Assembly: GCA_958439205.1 (NCBI GenBank)
Contig: OY288189.1
Coordinates: 3,549,001-3,613,000 of the forward strand
Length of the DNA: 64,000 bases
Source: an uncultured Allorhizobium sp.
GTDB lineage: Bacteria > Pseudomonadota > Alphaproteobacteria > Rhizobiales > Rhizobiaceae
Direction of reading: 5' to 3'
Shown: one piece after another, positions 44,277 to 52,860 of the stretch
Position numbering within the stretch: position 1 is the stretch's first letter
Layout: each line of letters begins with the position of its first letter
Notes under the pieces: generated by a model
What the model saw: the letters and a program-made list of their open reading frames with translations, nothing else
Told to the model about the DNA's origin: nothing
The model's database searches: none
Position numbers and translations under genes: made by a program

Positions 44277-47200
44277 TCATCCGTTGATGGCAATGACTGC
44301 TTCCAGCGGCAGGCCTGTCGCCAAGCGCCCAAGCTGGCGCACACGTATGAAAAGCACCGTCTGCGCCCCGCCGAAATCGGCCAGTTCGTCGGCCATCGGA
44401 TAGGTGAAGCCCGCCTCGCCAACCTCGACCACACGCAGCACGGCACTCCCGTTCAGGATCTCCAGCCGATAGCGCTCCTCCGCCTCGTCGAGCGGCACCT
44501 CGCCTTCCGCCCAGGCATCGGCCTCGATCCGGCTGCGCCTGATCCACGAAATCAGGAGATCGCCCGAGGCCTGCCGCACCACCCGCGCATGCACCGGCGC
44601 AAGCGGCGTCTCCGCCCGCAACCCGCCATCGAAGGCAAACGGCCCCGACAGTTCCGTCACCAACCCCATCGGTTCCAGAATCCAGTTCTGCGCCGTCCCG
44701 CGTTCGGCATTGACCAAACCCAGCGACCGCACTGCCCCATCCAGCAGCACAACTTCGGCACCGACCGCCGCCCCTGCCGCCGTCGCATCCTCGGTCCCGC
44801 CCAGCCCGCGCAACAGCCCGGCCAGACGCCAGCGCCCGGACTCCACTTCCGCAGCCTCTGCAAAACCCAGCACTTCCCAGCCGCCATTCAGCGCCCGCAC
44901 GGCCAGCCGGTTCGCGCCCGAAAGCACCGAGGTCCGGCTCGCGGATGAAAAGGCTCCACCCAACAGGTCAACTTCCACGGCATTCGCAGGATCGAAGCGC
45001 CCGACCGGACCGGACGCCAGCGGCTCCACCAGCCGTCCGATCGTCGCTGGCCGGTCCAGCGTCAGCCTGAGCCGGTAGCCCTCCGTCTCTGGCGAACTCG
45101 ACACGGCGAGCCTGCGCCACGGCCGGCCAAAAGCCGCCACGCTGGTATCGCCCAGATGGCTCGTTCCCTCCAGCCGCGGCAGATCGAGGAAGTTGACCAC
45201 CGGCGCAAAACCCTGAGCCCCGCCGCCATCCGCCAACCGCTCCGGCTCCACCACTGCCATGGGCGCCGAGACCTTGCCGGCAAAGGCGCGCAAGCTCAGC
45301 CGCCGCTCGAGGCCGTCCTCGATCGCCTGCACGAGAAAACGCCCCTCAGGCCCTTCGGGAAACCGCAGCACATCTCCCGGCTCGACCGCGACTTCCTCTG
45401 GCCCCAGCGCCAGTTGCAGGGTGCGGCGCGCCAGCCGGTTGTCTCGCAGCCAGCCCTCGGCAGCGGCCAGTGCCGTCTCCTCGGGCATCGCCGCCGGCAG
45501 GTCGCGGGCAAGCTGCCGCTCAGTCGCCGCCTCCACCTTGCGCGAGCGCACGCTCGCCTCAACGTAATCGGCTGCCGGATCGTAGAAGGTCACCAAGGCT
45601 TCCGAAGCAAAGTCGCTGTCATGGCCGCGCGTCTCGCTCCAGAGCGGCTGATCTGCAAGATCGGCCATGACAGTGATCTCGCGCGCGACCAAGCTCGCCG
45701 TCGGCCGGGTGCGAAACTTCAGCCGCCCGCCATCCTCGATCGCATCGATCTGGAACAGCTCGATCAGCGGCTCGATCAGGTCGCGCGCCGAGGTGAGATC
45801 CCCCTTCACATAGCCGCCGAGATCCCCCGAAACCTCCGACACATCGAAATCGTGAAAGCCATGATCCCGCAGGATCGCCGCCATGGTATCGGCCAGCGTC
45901 GCCGTGCCCAGCCGCCCGTTCAGCCAATGCCCCGTGCGCCAGTTCAGCCCGTCTGCCCAAAGGCTCACATTCTGCGGAAAGGCCGGATAGGGACGGGCAT
46001 CCCAGGTCCAGACATAGATGCCATCAGGATCAACCATGCCCTCGGGCGCGGTCCCGCTTTGCCAATGCTCCAGATGCGCCTCCAGAAACCGCCGCTGCTG
46101 GCTGTCGCTGCGGGCACCCGCGGAGAAATACGGCCGACCGCTCTCCACTGACTTTGCGTCGACAAAGACATTCGGCTGGTTCGCCCCCTTATCGACCGCC
46201 CCGCAGCCGAGTTCGCTAAACCAGAACGGTTTCATCTGAGGCACCCATGCCGTCGGGTTCACCTGCTCGACGCCGCCGATCCTGTTGTAATGGCAGTTGC
46301 CCCACCAGCTTCCGAGATCCTTGAACCTGAATACCCAGGGCTTGCCATAAGCGCCATCGGTGATCGGCGTCCTCACCCGCGCCTGCCGGTCTGCGTCGCT
46401 GGCATAGAACCAGTCAAAGCCCTCGCCGGCCGTCAGCATGCGGGCAAAACTCCCGGCATCGTCAGCGCCCGAAAACCCGTCGGGACTTAGCTCCTCCAGA
46501 TCCGTGTCGCGCCAGTCCGCGAGCGGCATGTAGTTGTCGATGCCGACGGCTGAAACATGCGGGCTCGCCCAGAGCGGATCGAGATGGAAGAAGACGTCGC
46601 CCGACCCGTCCGCCGGCTGATGGCCGAAATATTCGCTCCAGTCCGCCCCATAGGAAATCGCTGTCGCCCCACCCAGAATGCCGCGCACCTCGCCGGCCAG
46701 CGCCACCAGCGCTTCGACAAAGGGAAAGGCGTTCGCCTCATCGCGCAGCGTCGTCAGCCCCTTCAGTTCCGAGCCCAGCAGAAACCCGTCGACACCGCCA
46801 GCCGAGGCCGCAAGCGACGCATAATGCAGCACGAACCGCCGATAGCCTTCGCTGCGTGTGACGAATGTCGAAGCTTGAGCCCGCGCTGCCGCTGTCTTGT
46901 CGGCACTCAGCGGATAGGCCGTGATCCGCCCCCGCCAGGGATAGGCTGCCTGCTCGGCCCCGCCATAGGGATCGGGCAACCCATTGCCTGCGGGAATATC
47001 CATCAGAACAAAGGGATAGAGCGTCACCTTCAAGCCGCGTGCCTTCAGGTCCAGGATGGCCTCGACCACGCTTTGATCATCAGGCGATCCGCCATAGGCC
47101 GGCCCACCGGCATGGCGCGACACCACATAGGCGCCATCGCGCGAAATTCCCGCCACGCTCCAGGGCCGGCTCTCCTCGTTGCGAAAGCCGACCTCAACGC

Positions 47201-48059
47201 CCGGCAGCACCCGGCAGTCGCCGGCCCGCAGATCCGTGCCAAACCAGGCGACGACCAGCGCCACACTCTCCAGATTGGGACAGAGTGCCTGCAACTCGTC
47301 CAGCGAGGCCTGCCAGTCGGTCGAAGCGACAAGCGTATTGCGGTTCAGCCAGCGCTTCTCGCCCTCGCGCGGCGCGTCCGAAACACGCGCGGTCGCATAG
47401 CCATGCTCGGTCGCGCCCGGAATGATCGTCACCGCCCGGATCTTCTCCTCCAGCGCCCCCACCGGCCGGATCACCTCGAACTGGATGAGCGGAATGCGAT
47501 TGCCGAAATCATCAAGCGGCAGGCGTTCGAACACGACGTAGGCCAGCCCGCGATAGGCCGGCGCACGGTCCCCGCCCTGCTTCGCCGCGATCAGCGGATC
47601 GACCGGCTGGCTCTCCGTCCCGCGATAGACCCGCATCTCGATCTCGGTCGTGTCGAGTTCCCGCCCGTCGACCCAGACGCGGCGCACGCCCGCGATCGGC
47701 CCTTCGCAAAGCCCGAGTGCCAGATTGGCATAATAGCGATAGGTCGTCGTGCGCGTGCCGCCGGAGGACTTTCCGCCCGTCCGCTCGGTCACCGTCTCCT
47801 CCTCAAAGCGCGTCGCCCAGATCAGCGTGCCGCCGAGCCTCGCCGTGCCATAGAGCCTCGGGATAACAGTGCCCTCGCTCGCGCCCGCAAGCCTTGCCGA
47901 AGAGAGCCGCGCCCCGGTCACCTCCCGCGTACCGCCGAGAAGGCTCCGGTCGATCATGCTCCCCGCGAGTGCCCCTGCCGCCCGCCCGAGGATCGCGCCA
48001 ACAGGCCCGAAGACCGACCCAAGGGCTGCCCCCGCCGCCTGCAGAACAATGGTCGCCAT
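44277..48059 (-). CDS. GTA g15: large baseplate/host-specificity protein
   Basis: The product has 1260 residues from ATG 48059 (MATIVLQAAGAALGSVFGP), near the length of Rhodobacter GTA g15. The N-terminal third carries the tail-hub opening with RTTTYRYYANLALGLCEGPIAG. A glycoside-hydrolase-like TIM-barrel segment is in the middle (about 420-760: GFLLGSELKGLT, ISYGADWSEYFGHQP, KPFWFSELGCGAVDKGANQPN), and phage-tail-like domains follow. It forms the tail tip and may cut or bind cell-surface glycans. It overlaps the downstream holin-like gene and follows g14 by 2 bp. Confidence 0.93.
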   Translation of the reverse strand: MATIVLQAAGAALGSVFGPVGAILGRAAGALAGSMIDRSLLGGTREVTGARLSSARLAGASEGTVIPRLYGTARLGGTLIWATRFEEETVTERTGGKSSGGTRTTTYRYYANLALGLCEGPIAGVRRVWVDGRELDTTEIEMRVYRGTESQPVDPLIAAKQGGDRAPAYRGLAYVVFERLPLDDFGNRIPLIQFEVIRPVGALEEKIRAVTIIPGATEHGYATARVSDAPREGEKRWLNRNTLVASTDWQASLDELQALCPNLESVALVVAWFGTDLRAGDCRVLPGVEVGFRNEESRPWSVAGISRDGAYVVSRHAGGPAYGGSPDDQSVVEAILDLKARGLKVTLYPFVLMDIPAGNGLPDPYGGAEQAAYPWRGRITAYPLSADKTAAARAQASTFVTRSEGYRRFVLHYASLAASAGGVDGFLLGSELKGLTTLRDEANAFPFVEALVALAGEVRGILGGATAISYGADWSEYFGHQPADGSGDVFFHLDPLWASPHVSAVGIDNYMPLADWRDTDLEELSPDGFSGADDAGSFARMLTAGEGFDWFYASDADRQARVRTPITDGAYGKPWVFRFKDLGSWWGNCHYNRIGGVEQVNPTAWVPQMKPFWFSELGCGAVDKGANQPNVFVDAKSVESGRPYFSAGARSDSQQRRFLEAHLEHWQSGTAPEGMVDPDGIYVWTWDARPYPAFPQNVSLWADGLNWRTGHWLNGRLGTATLADTMAAILRDHGFHDFDVSEVSGDLGGYVKGDLTSARDLIEPLIELFQIDAIEDGGRLKFRTRPTASLVAREITVMADLADQPLWSETRGHDSDFASEALVTFYDPAADYVEASVRSRKVEAATERQLARDLPAAMPEETALAAAEGWLRDNRLARRTLQLALGPEEVAVEPGDVLRFPEGPEGRFLVQAIEDGLERRLSLRAFAGKVSAPMAVVEPERLADGGGAQGFAPVVNFLDLPRLEGTSHLGDTSVAAFGRPWRRLAVSSSPETEGYRLRLTLDRPATIGRLVEPLASGPVGRFDPANAVEVDLLGGAFSSASRTSVLSGANRLAVRALNGGWEVLGFAEAAEVESGRWRLAGLLRGLGGTEDATAAGAAVGAEVVLLDGAVRSLGLVNAERGTAQNWILEPMGLVTELSGPFAFDGGLRAETPLAPVHARVVRQASGDLLISWIRRSRIEADAWAEGEVPLDEAEERYRLEILNGSAVLRVVEVGEAGFTYPMADELADFGGAQTVLFIRVRQLGRLATGLPLEAVIAING

Positions 48060-48061
48060 GG

Positions 48062-48604
48062 TCAGACCCTTTCCGGAAACCGATAGATGCCCGCAATTCT
48101 CCGCCGCCATCCGGGCACCAGCGCCGACAGCGTCACGGATGATTGCTCATAGGCATGGATGAAGGCATCGGGTGGCGGCCCGCGCCGTTGATCGTCACTC
48201 CAGTCACCACCGCAAGCGCCGCCCCAGTCACAACCGCAATCGCCATCGCCGCGCCCCCGGTCGCCATCCTCCCGAGGCAGCCGCGCCAAAATCCCCGCAT
48301 GTTTCGCCGCCAGATGCGGCCGAAACCGGAAAAGCACCAGATCGCCTGGCAGGCTCTCTTCGAACGAAGGCACATCCACGAAATGCCGTCCCGCCGCCGC
48401 CATCAGCCGCTCTTCGCCCGCCCGCTCCGCCCAATCAGCCGCATAGGCCGGCACCACCTCCGGCTCCGCCGCATAAAGCTCTCGCCAGATCCCGCGCACG
48501 AGCCCCAGACAATCGCACCCCACTCCCTTCACCGCCCCCTGATGCCGATAGGGCGTGCCGATCCAGCTCCCGGCGATCGCCAGGACTTGTGCGTTGACGG
48601 ACAT
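48062..48604 (-). CDS. GTA g14: NlpC/P60-type tail peptidase with Gly/Asp/Cys insert
   Basis: The product has 180 residues from ATG 48604, preceded by GGAG. The NlpC/P60 catalytic Cys32 is in GCDCLGLVRG and His102 in AKHAGIL; such tail enzymes cut peptidoglycan during DNA delivery. Residues 112-145 (EDGDRGRGDGDCGC..., to RRGPPP) are a low-complexity Gly/Asp/Cys/Trp segment absent from the usual family outline. Its DNA contains a 24-bp tandem duplication (CCAGTCACNACCGCAA at 48200 and 48224). The flanks resume the fold (DAFIHAYEQSSV), so the insert is in frame and probably tolerated in a loop. Confidence 0.88.
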   Translation of the reverse strand: MSVNAQVLAIAGSWIGTPYRHQGAVKGVGCDCLGLVRGIWRELYAAEPEVVPAYAADWAERAGEERLMAAAGRHFVDVPSFEESLPGDLVLFRFRPHLAAKHAGILARLPREDGDRGRGDGDCGCDWGGACGGDWSDDQRRGPPPDAFIHAYEQSSVTLSALVPGWRRRIAGIYRFPERV

Positions 48605-48968
48605 GGGAGTGCTCCGGGTTGGGAGGTGAGGATTGGTAATCTGAGAGGCATGGGCCGAGCCGAGGGCCAAGGCTCAGTGACAAAGAAGCCGCCACCCGCC
48701 CCTAGCCGCCTTTGCCCCTCACCCTGCCCTCTCCCCGCAGGCGGGGAGAGGGAGGCGCGAGCTTGGCCGTCTCGGCCTTCTCCCCGCCAGCGGGGAGAAG
48801 GTGCCGGCAGGCGGATGAGGGGCTAGACCTCCGATCAAGAGGATCCTTCGAGGCCCCTGCTCCCGCAGGGGCACCTCAGATGAGGGTGCCCTCGCCTCGC
48901 GGGGGTGTCCCCTTCACCCTGCGACCAATTCGTATTACACTGTATTACCGACCGTCCGGAGGCTCACG
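48605..48968. repeat. Palindromic repeat cluster (families C and B)
   Basis: No gene. A family C element spans 48715-48827: two CTCCCCGC/GCGGGGAG hairpins, then GCCGGCAGGCGGATGAGGGG. A half family B element follows at 48839-48887 (GGATCCTTCGAGGCCCCTGC...GGGGCACCTCAGATGAGGG). The promoter of the RHH antitoxin lies in the remaining 48900-48968, which is AT-richer (TTCGTATTACACTGTATTAC). Confidence 0.85.
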
Positions 48969-49229
48969 ATGACCAAGCCGACCCTGTCCGATCCGATCAC
49001 GCTTCGCATACCCGAGGATGTCTTCCTTGATATCGAAACGATCGCCCAGGCGACCGAGCGCTCACGCAGCTGGGTGATCGTGCGCGCGCTCAGAACCTAT
49101 CTCCAGCAGGAAGGCGCGGAGATCCTCGCTTACAAGCAGGGTCTCGACGAGGTCGCCGCCGGCGAAACCGAAGATCTGGATGATGTCCTCGAAGACCTGA
49201 AACGCATTGCTTCCAACAAGGTGGCCTGA
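48969..49229 (+). CDS. Ribbon-helix-helix (CopG-type) antitoxin
   Basis: The product has 86 residues. The N-terminal RHH domain reads ITLRIPEDVFLDIETIAQAT and then ERSRSWVIVRALRTYLQQEG; the C-terminal acidic tail (GETEDLDDVLEDLKRIA) would bind a RelE/ParE toxin. TCCGGAGGCTCACG gives a strong ribosome site. The stop overlaps the toxin ATG by 1 bp (TGATG). It is on the strand opposite to the GTA genes it separates (g14 and the lyase). The frame is intact while its toxin is not. Confidence 0.85.
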   Translation: MTKPTLSDPITLRIPEDVFLDIETIAQATERSRSWVIVRALRTYLQQEGAEILAYKQGLDEVAAGETEDLDDVLEDLKRIASNKVA

Positions 49230-49537
49230 TGCGCGTCATCCTTTCGAAATCGGCAGCGCGCTGACTTCGAACGGAGATGCAATACCTGCAACAGCGTAGC
49301 CCTTCGGGGGCCAGAAACTTCGCTGCACGCATCGCCGATGCAAGGCTTCTCCTCGGTGCCCATCCTGAGGCGGGCCCCGTGGCTCGCAGCCTGCCCATTC
49401 CTGGCAGCCGAACTTTTGTCACCGGCGATTATCTGCTCGACTACACGATCGAGTCGGACCGCATTGTTCTTGTCACGATCCGTCACGGGCGGATGCGCCC
49501 GCCGTATCTTCCGATCGACGCAGACCCGGGAGATTGA
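49229..49537 (+). pseudogene. RelE/ParE-type toxin with an early nonsense codon
   Basis: ATG 49229 opens MRVILSKSAAR and is stopped by TGA at 49262-49264 (codon 12). The same frame continues without shift as LRTEMQYLQQRSPSGARNFAARIADA, then HPEAGPVARSLPIPGSRTFVTGDYLLDY and IVLVTIRHGRMRPP, which is a complete RelE/ParE fold. TGG to TGA would be a one-base change. Reinitiation at ATG 49277 could give an 86-residue protein lacking the first strand of the fold; that is probably inactive. Confidence 0.82.
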
Positions 49538-49840
49538 GGCGAAGCGCGGCGTTGCGCCGACACTCGCCACCATTTCCCCTCACCCTGAGGTGCCCTCGCT
49601 CCGCGAGGGCCTCGAAGGGTCGAGGCCAAGAACAGGATCCTTCGAGGCCCCTGCTCTCGCAGGGGCACCTCAGGATGAGGGAGGTCTGCACCACGGCCAC
49701 CCACCTCCCCCTTGAGGGGGGAGGTCGCGCGGAACGCGCGGGTGGGGGTGACATGCCTCACGCCCTCAATGCTCAGCCCACCCCGGACCTCCGGTCCGAC
49801 CCTCCCCATCAAGGGGAGGGTGTTTGCAACTCCCCGGCCC
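49538..49840. repeat. Palindromic repeat cluster (families B and A)
   Basis: No gene. A full family B element spans about 49576-49680 (CCCTCACCCTGAGGTGCCCT at one end, CACCTCAGGATGAGGG at the other, with two internal stems). A family A pair follows: A1 49701-49752 (CACCTCCCCCTTGAGGGGGG core) and A2 49774-49822 (CCGGACCTCCGGTCCGACCC core). Confidence 0.9.
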
Positions 49841-50464
49841 TCACCCCGCAGCCCGGCTCACTCGCCGGTAGCTCACCTGCTGGTCCGGCCCGACCAGACC
49901 CGCCTGCATGTTTCGATAGATGCCATACTTGAAATAGACGGAACTCGCCGCCGCCGCCGGCAGAAGCGCGAAGACACTGCGTCTGAGCACCGTCCGCCCG
50001 TTGACGGAAGCGGTTACCGCACCCGCTGTCGCATGCCATGTGAAGTTATAGCTGAAGGTATTCCACACGCCCTTGGTCACGGTCACAGGCGTCTCGTCGA
50101 ATACGCCGGTCTCCTTGTTGTTCAGGCAGATGGTGAAAACGCCCTCCTCGTAGCGGTTGAAGACGCTGTCGTATGAGCCGTTGTGCCATTGGCCGAGGGT
50201 CTGCTTCGGACTGAACTCGGGATAGTCCTCCGGGATCTTCAGGTGAAAGGCGTAGCGCCAGGTGGAGCCGGCAGCATCCTCCGTCGTCGCCCGCGCCTCG
50301 CAGCGCTCGCGATAGTTCAGCGCATCGCTGCCATCAGGCCCGTTCCAGTAGTCGCCGGCCTTGACCAGGAATGTCTCGACACCGTTCGCCCGCGCATACC
50401 GGCTCTCGTCGACCGCCTGGACATAGTAGGAATAGCCGTCTCCGTCGGGGCAGATGATCTTCAT
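49841..50464 (-). CDS. Polysaccharide lyase, heparin-lyase-I-like, inside the GTA cluster
   Basis: The product has 207 residues, start MKIICPDGDGYSYYVQAVDE, no signal peptide. Landmarks of the jelly-roll lyase family are WRYAFHLKIPEDYPE, LGQWHNG, GVWNTFSYNFTW and YFKYGIYR. Such enzymes cleave uronic-acid polysaccharides by elimination. Lack of a secretion signal and location on the GTA strand between g13 and g14 suggest it could ride on the particle as a capsule or exopolysaccharide depolymerase; that is inference. It is bounded on both sides by repeat clusters, so it could also be a separate acquisition. Confidence 0.78.
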   Translation of the reverse strand: MKIICPDGDGYSYYVQAVDESRYARANGVETFLVKAGDYWNGPDGSDALNYRERCEARATTEDAAGSTWRYAFHLKIPEDYPEFSPKQTLGQWHNGSYDSVFNRYEEGVFTICLNNKETGVFDETPVTVTKGVWNTFSYNFTWHATAGAVTASVNGRTVLRRSVFALLPAAAASSVYFKYGIYRNMQAGLVGPDQQVSYRRVSRAAG

Positions 50465-50793
50465 GGGGCAGTCCTTTCATGCTTGGGGGAAGAGGCGTTA
50501 GTCGGCATCCCCTCACCCTGAGGTGCCCTCGCTCCGCGAGGGCCTCGAAGGGCGAGGCATTCAGGCGATGAGGTGTTTTCGGTCCGCCGGAGCGCCCAAT
50601 ATGCGGCTTTAGCCCCTCACCCTACCCTCTCCCCGCAAGCGGGGAGAGGGAGGTACGAGCATCGGCCGTCTTGGCCTTCTCCCCGCTCGCGGGGAGAAGG
50701 TGCCCCGAAGGGGCGGATGAGGGGCTGTTCTGTTCCCCGGCCCGGACCTGCGGTCCGACCCTCCGCCTCAAGGGGCGGTTGGCGGGGCAAGCC
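50465..50793. repeat. Palindromic repeat cluster (families B, C, A)
   Basis: No gene. Half family B at 50509-50556, family C at about 50611-50727 (two CTCCCCGC/GCGGGGAG hairpins and GGCGGATGAGGGGC), then a lone A2 at 50737-50780. It separates the lyase from g13. Confidence 0.85.
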
Positions 50794-51690
50794 TCACCCG
50801 AACAACCCCCCGCCATCATGGGTGCTATCGCCACTGACATAGGAATAGGCAAAATCACTGCCGGGCATGTGCGGAAAACCGAGGAAATTCAATGGATTGC
50901 CGAACTTCTCTCGACAGGTGGCAAAACTCTTGTCGCAGCCGACCGTCAACGTCACGCCATCGCCCTCTGCCGGACGCGCCTCCAGCGGCAGCCAAAGCCT
51001 GAGCGTCATGAGGCCAACCGCCGCCGCCCCGCTCTCCTCGATCGCTAGCCGCCGGCCTACCAGCACGCCCTCATCAAAGCGAAGATGCCCCAGCCGAAAA
51101 TGCCCCTCCGGCAAATCTGGCAGTCCCCACACCGTCAGCCGGTCGGCCGAAAGCACCTCGGCAACAAGACCTGACACCCTCCGGTTCGCCACGCTCATAT
51201 CCACCCGGCACTTGCTGTCCCCGAGATCAGCGTCGCAGCGGCGGTTGTAGATCCGCCCCTCCGGCTGCTGCAGGCGATGGGCAAAACTCCGCAGCTCGGC
51301 TGAAAACCCCGGCCCCGCGCGGCTCACTTCGCCGATCTCCTGCACCGACATCAGCGCGTGCTGCTCGTCCGCTGCCTGCCAGTTGACGAGAAAAAGCTCG
51401 ACCCGCGCGCCGTCATAACGCCCGGCGGCCAGATCCGCCTCGGCGATCGCGTCACTCGAAAAACCGCCGCGCACTTCCGCGCCCGGCGCCGAAAGCCCAC
51501 TCGCCGAACTTGCCTCGGTCGCCGCAAATCCGGTGCCCGGTTCAAATACCGTGCCGTCGAATGTCAGCGTCTGGTCATGCTCAGTAAAGCCAAGCCTGAA
51601 GCCATCGCGACAGGTCACCCGCCAGGCCCGACACAGCGTCGTTTCGCCCGTCGCCAGATGGTCGGCGAGCGCTTGCGGAAGCCGTTTCAT
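50794..51690 (-). CDS. GTA g13: DUF2163 tail/baseplate protein
   Basis: The product has 298 residues. The family outline is complete: TLCRAWRVTCRDGFRLGFTEHD near the start, then a C-terminal Cys-bearing signature (VGCDKSFATCREKFGNPLNF, then GFPHMPGSDFA). In Rhodobacter GTA this protein helps form the iron-sulfur-containing tail hub with g12. The Cys residues (CRAWRVTCRD, RRCDADLGDSKCRVD, CDKSFATC) would bind that cluster. It overlaps g12 by 4 bp. Confidence 0.92.
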   Translation of the reverse strand: MKRLPQALADHLATGETTLCRAWRVTCRDGFRLGFTEHDQTLTFDGTVFEPGTGFAATEASSASGLSAPGAEVRGGFSSDAIAEADLAAGRYDGARVELFLVNWQAADEQHALMSVQEIGEVSRAGPGFSAELRSFAHRLQQPEGRIYNRRCDADLGDSKCRVDMSVANRRVSGLVAEVLSADRLTVWGLPDLPEGHFRLGHLRFDEGVLVGRRLAIEESGAAAVGLMTLRLWLPLEARPAEGDGVTLTVGCDKSFATCREKFGNPLNFLGFPHMPGSDFAYSYVSGDSTHDGGGLFG

Positions 51691-52319
51691 GGCATCACCT
51701 CGATCAGCGGAATGGAGGGAATGCGCCCGGCGCGAAAGGCTTCGAGATCGATCTCGATCCGGTCGGAGTCGAAGCGCACCGGCACATCATAATCGAAACC
51801 CGCCCGGATCTCCGTGCCCTCATCCGGCGCATGCCCGACGGCGAACGTGACGATCCCGGTCGTCAAATCGACCGAGAACCCCTCCGTCACCTCCACGCCA
51901 TCGATCGCAATCCGCACCGACCCCGCCACAGGCTTCACCACCGGTCGCCGCTCCACGGCCGCGCCGTCGCCATAGCCCTTCACCAGCTGAAAGTCCGCCG
52001 CCTCGCCGTCACCCGTCCCGAGAAACTGGTCGAGCGGCGTCACCGCCTCGCCCGGACCCGCCGAGGAAAAATCCACCGGATCGCGAAAGCGAAAGCCATG
52101 CAGCTGCCCGCCGCGGGCCTCGAAAAATTCCAGCACCGCATAGAGATCCGCAACCGAGCGCACCGCAGTCCCGACATCATACCTGCGCCTCGAAAACCGC
52201 CAGCGCCGATTGCGCGCCTCGCGCCCATTGGACAGCGACACAATATCCGTCTGCCGCCCCGGGCCACCGCTCGTCGTCAGCGACAGCCGCAGCGGAAAAC
52301 GCTGTTCATGAAAGGCCAT
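51687..52319 (-). CDS. GTA g12: DUF2460 tail protein
   Basis: The product has 210 residues. Typical TIGR02217 features are seen: FHEQRFPLRLSL at the start, RRWRFSRRRYDVG, GGQLHGFRFRDPVDFSS, and RIEIDLEAFRAGRIPSIPLIEV at the end. It is the distal tail protein and pairs with g13, to which it is translationally coupled (ATGA). Confidence 0.93.
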   Translation of the reverse strand: MAFHEQRFPLRLSLTTSGGPGRQTDIVSLSNGREARNRRWRFSRRRYDVGTAVRSVADLYAVLEFFEARGGQLHGFRFRDPVDFSSAGPGEAVTPLDQFLGTGDGEAADFQLVKGYGDGAAVERRPVVKPVAGSVRIAIDGVEVTEGFSVDLTTGIVTFAVGHAPDEGTEIRAGFDYDVPVRFDSDRIEIDLEAFRAGRIPSIPLIEVMP

Positions 52320-52614
52320 ACCCGCCTCCGTTCCATGGAATTGTGAAGATGAGTTTCGCCGAGATCCGCTTACGCGGCCTCGCTGCAGGAGAGCGTTGGT
52401 GATTGCCTTGCGTAACCGGTCGCGCCGACTTCTCCTTCTCCCCGCCTGCGCGGAGAAGGTGGCCGGAAGGGTTCAGGTGCAAAGTGTTGCACCTGGGATG
52501 AGGGGCTTTGCCCACCGCCACTTCTCGGCGGCGCATTGCGATCACACGCTTGCCCTTGGAAAAGAAACGACGATCATCTACATTGCTTCGACGAAAAATC
52601 TACATGGAGCCGAC
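52320..52614. repeat. Repeat-bearing divergent region between GTA g12 and vapBC
   Basis: A half family C element lies at 52430-52506 (CTTCTCCCCGCCTGCGCGGAGAAGG, then a second stem CAGGTGCAAAGTGTTGCACCTG, then GGATGAGGGGC). The region serves as promoter area for g12 (minus) and vapB (plus). No gene is convincing. Confidence 0.75.
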
Positions 52615-52860
52615 ATGGCCATCAACGTCAACAATCCGGAAGCCGATGCGCTGACGCGGCAGTTCGCGCAGATGACCGGCCTCGGCATCACCGATGCGAT
52701 CGTAATCGCCATGAAAGAAGCAATCGAACGCCGCAGTCGCGCAGAAACACCACTTGAGACGGCGGCCCGCCTCAGAGCCAAGCACCAGGTGGGACTGACC
52801 GAGCAGGCGCAAACCCCGCTTCCCCGTCAGGCATTCGATGCCATGTGGGACGACAGCTGA
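52615..52860 (+). CDS. vapB: VapB-type antitoxin
   Basis: The product has 81 residues from ATG 52615. MAINVNNPEADALTRQFAQM and ITDAIVIAMKEAIERR are the Rv0623/PSK-type RHH antitoxin outline, with an acidic C-terminus that includes FDAMWDDS. The frame stays open upstream to 52396 but lacks family features. The stop overlaps the vapC ATG (ATGA). Confidence 0.88.
   Translation: MAINVNNPEADALTRQFAQMTGLGITDAIVIAMKEAIERRSRAETPLETAARLRAKHQVGLTEQAQTPLPRQAFDAMWDDS

Noticed and set aside
49262..49264. TGA in the ParE frame as a selenocysteine codon.
   Set aside because: The family has no selenoproteins, the position is not catalytic, and I see no SECIS-like hairpin right after it.
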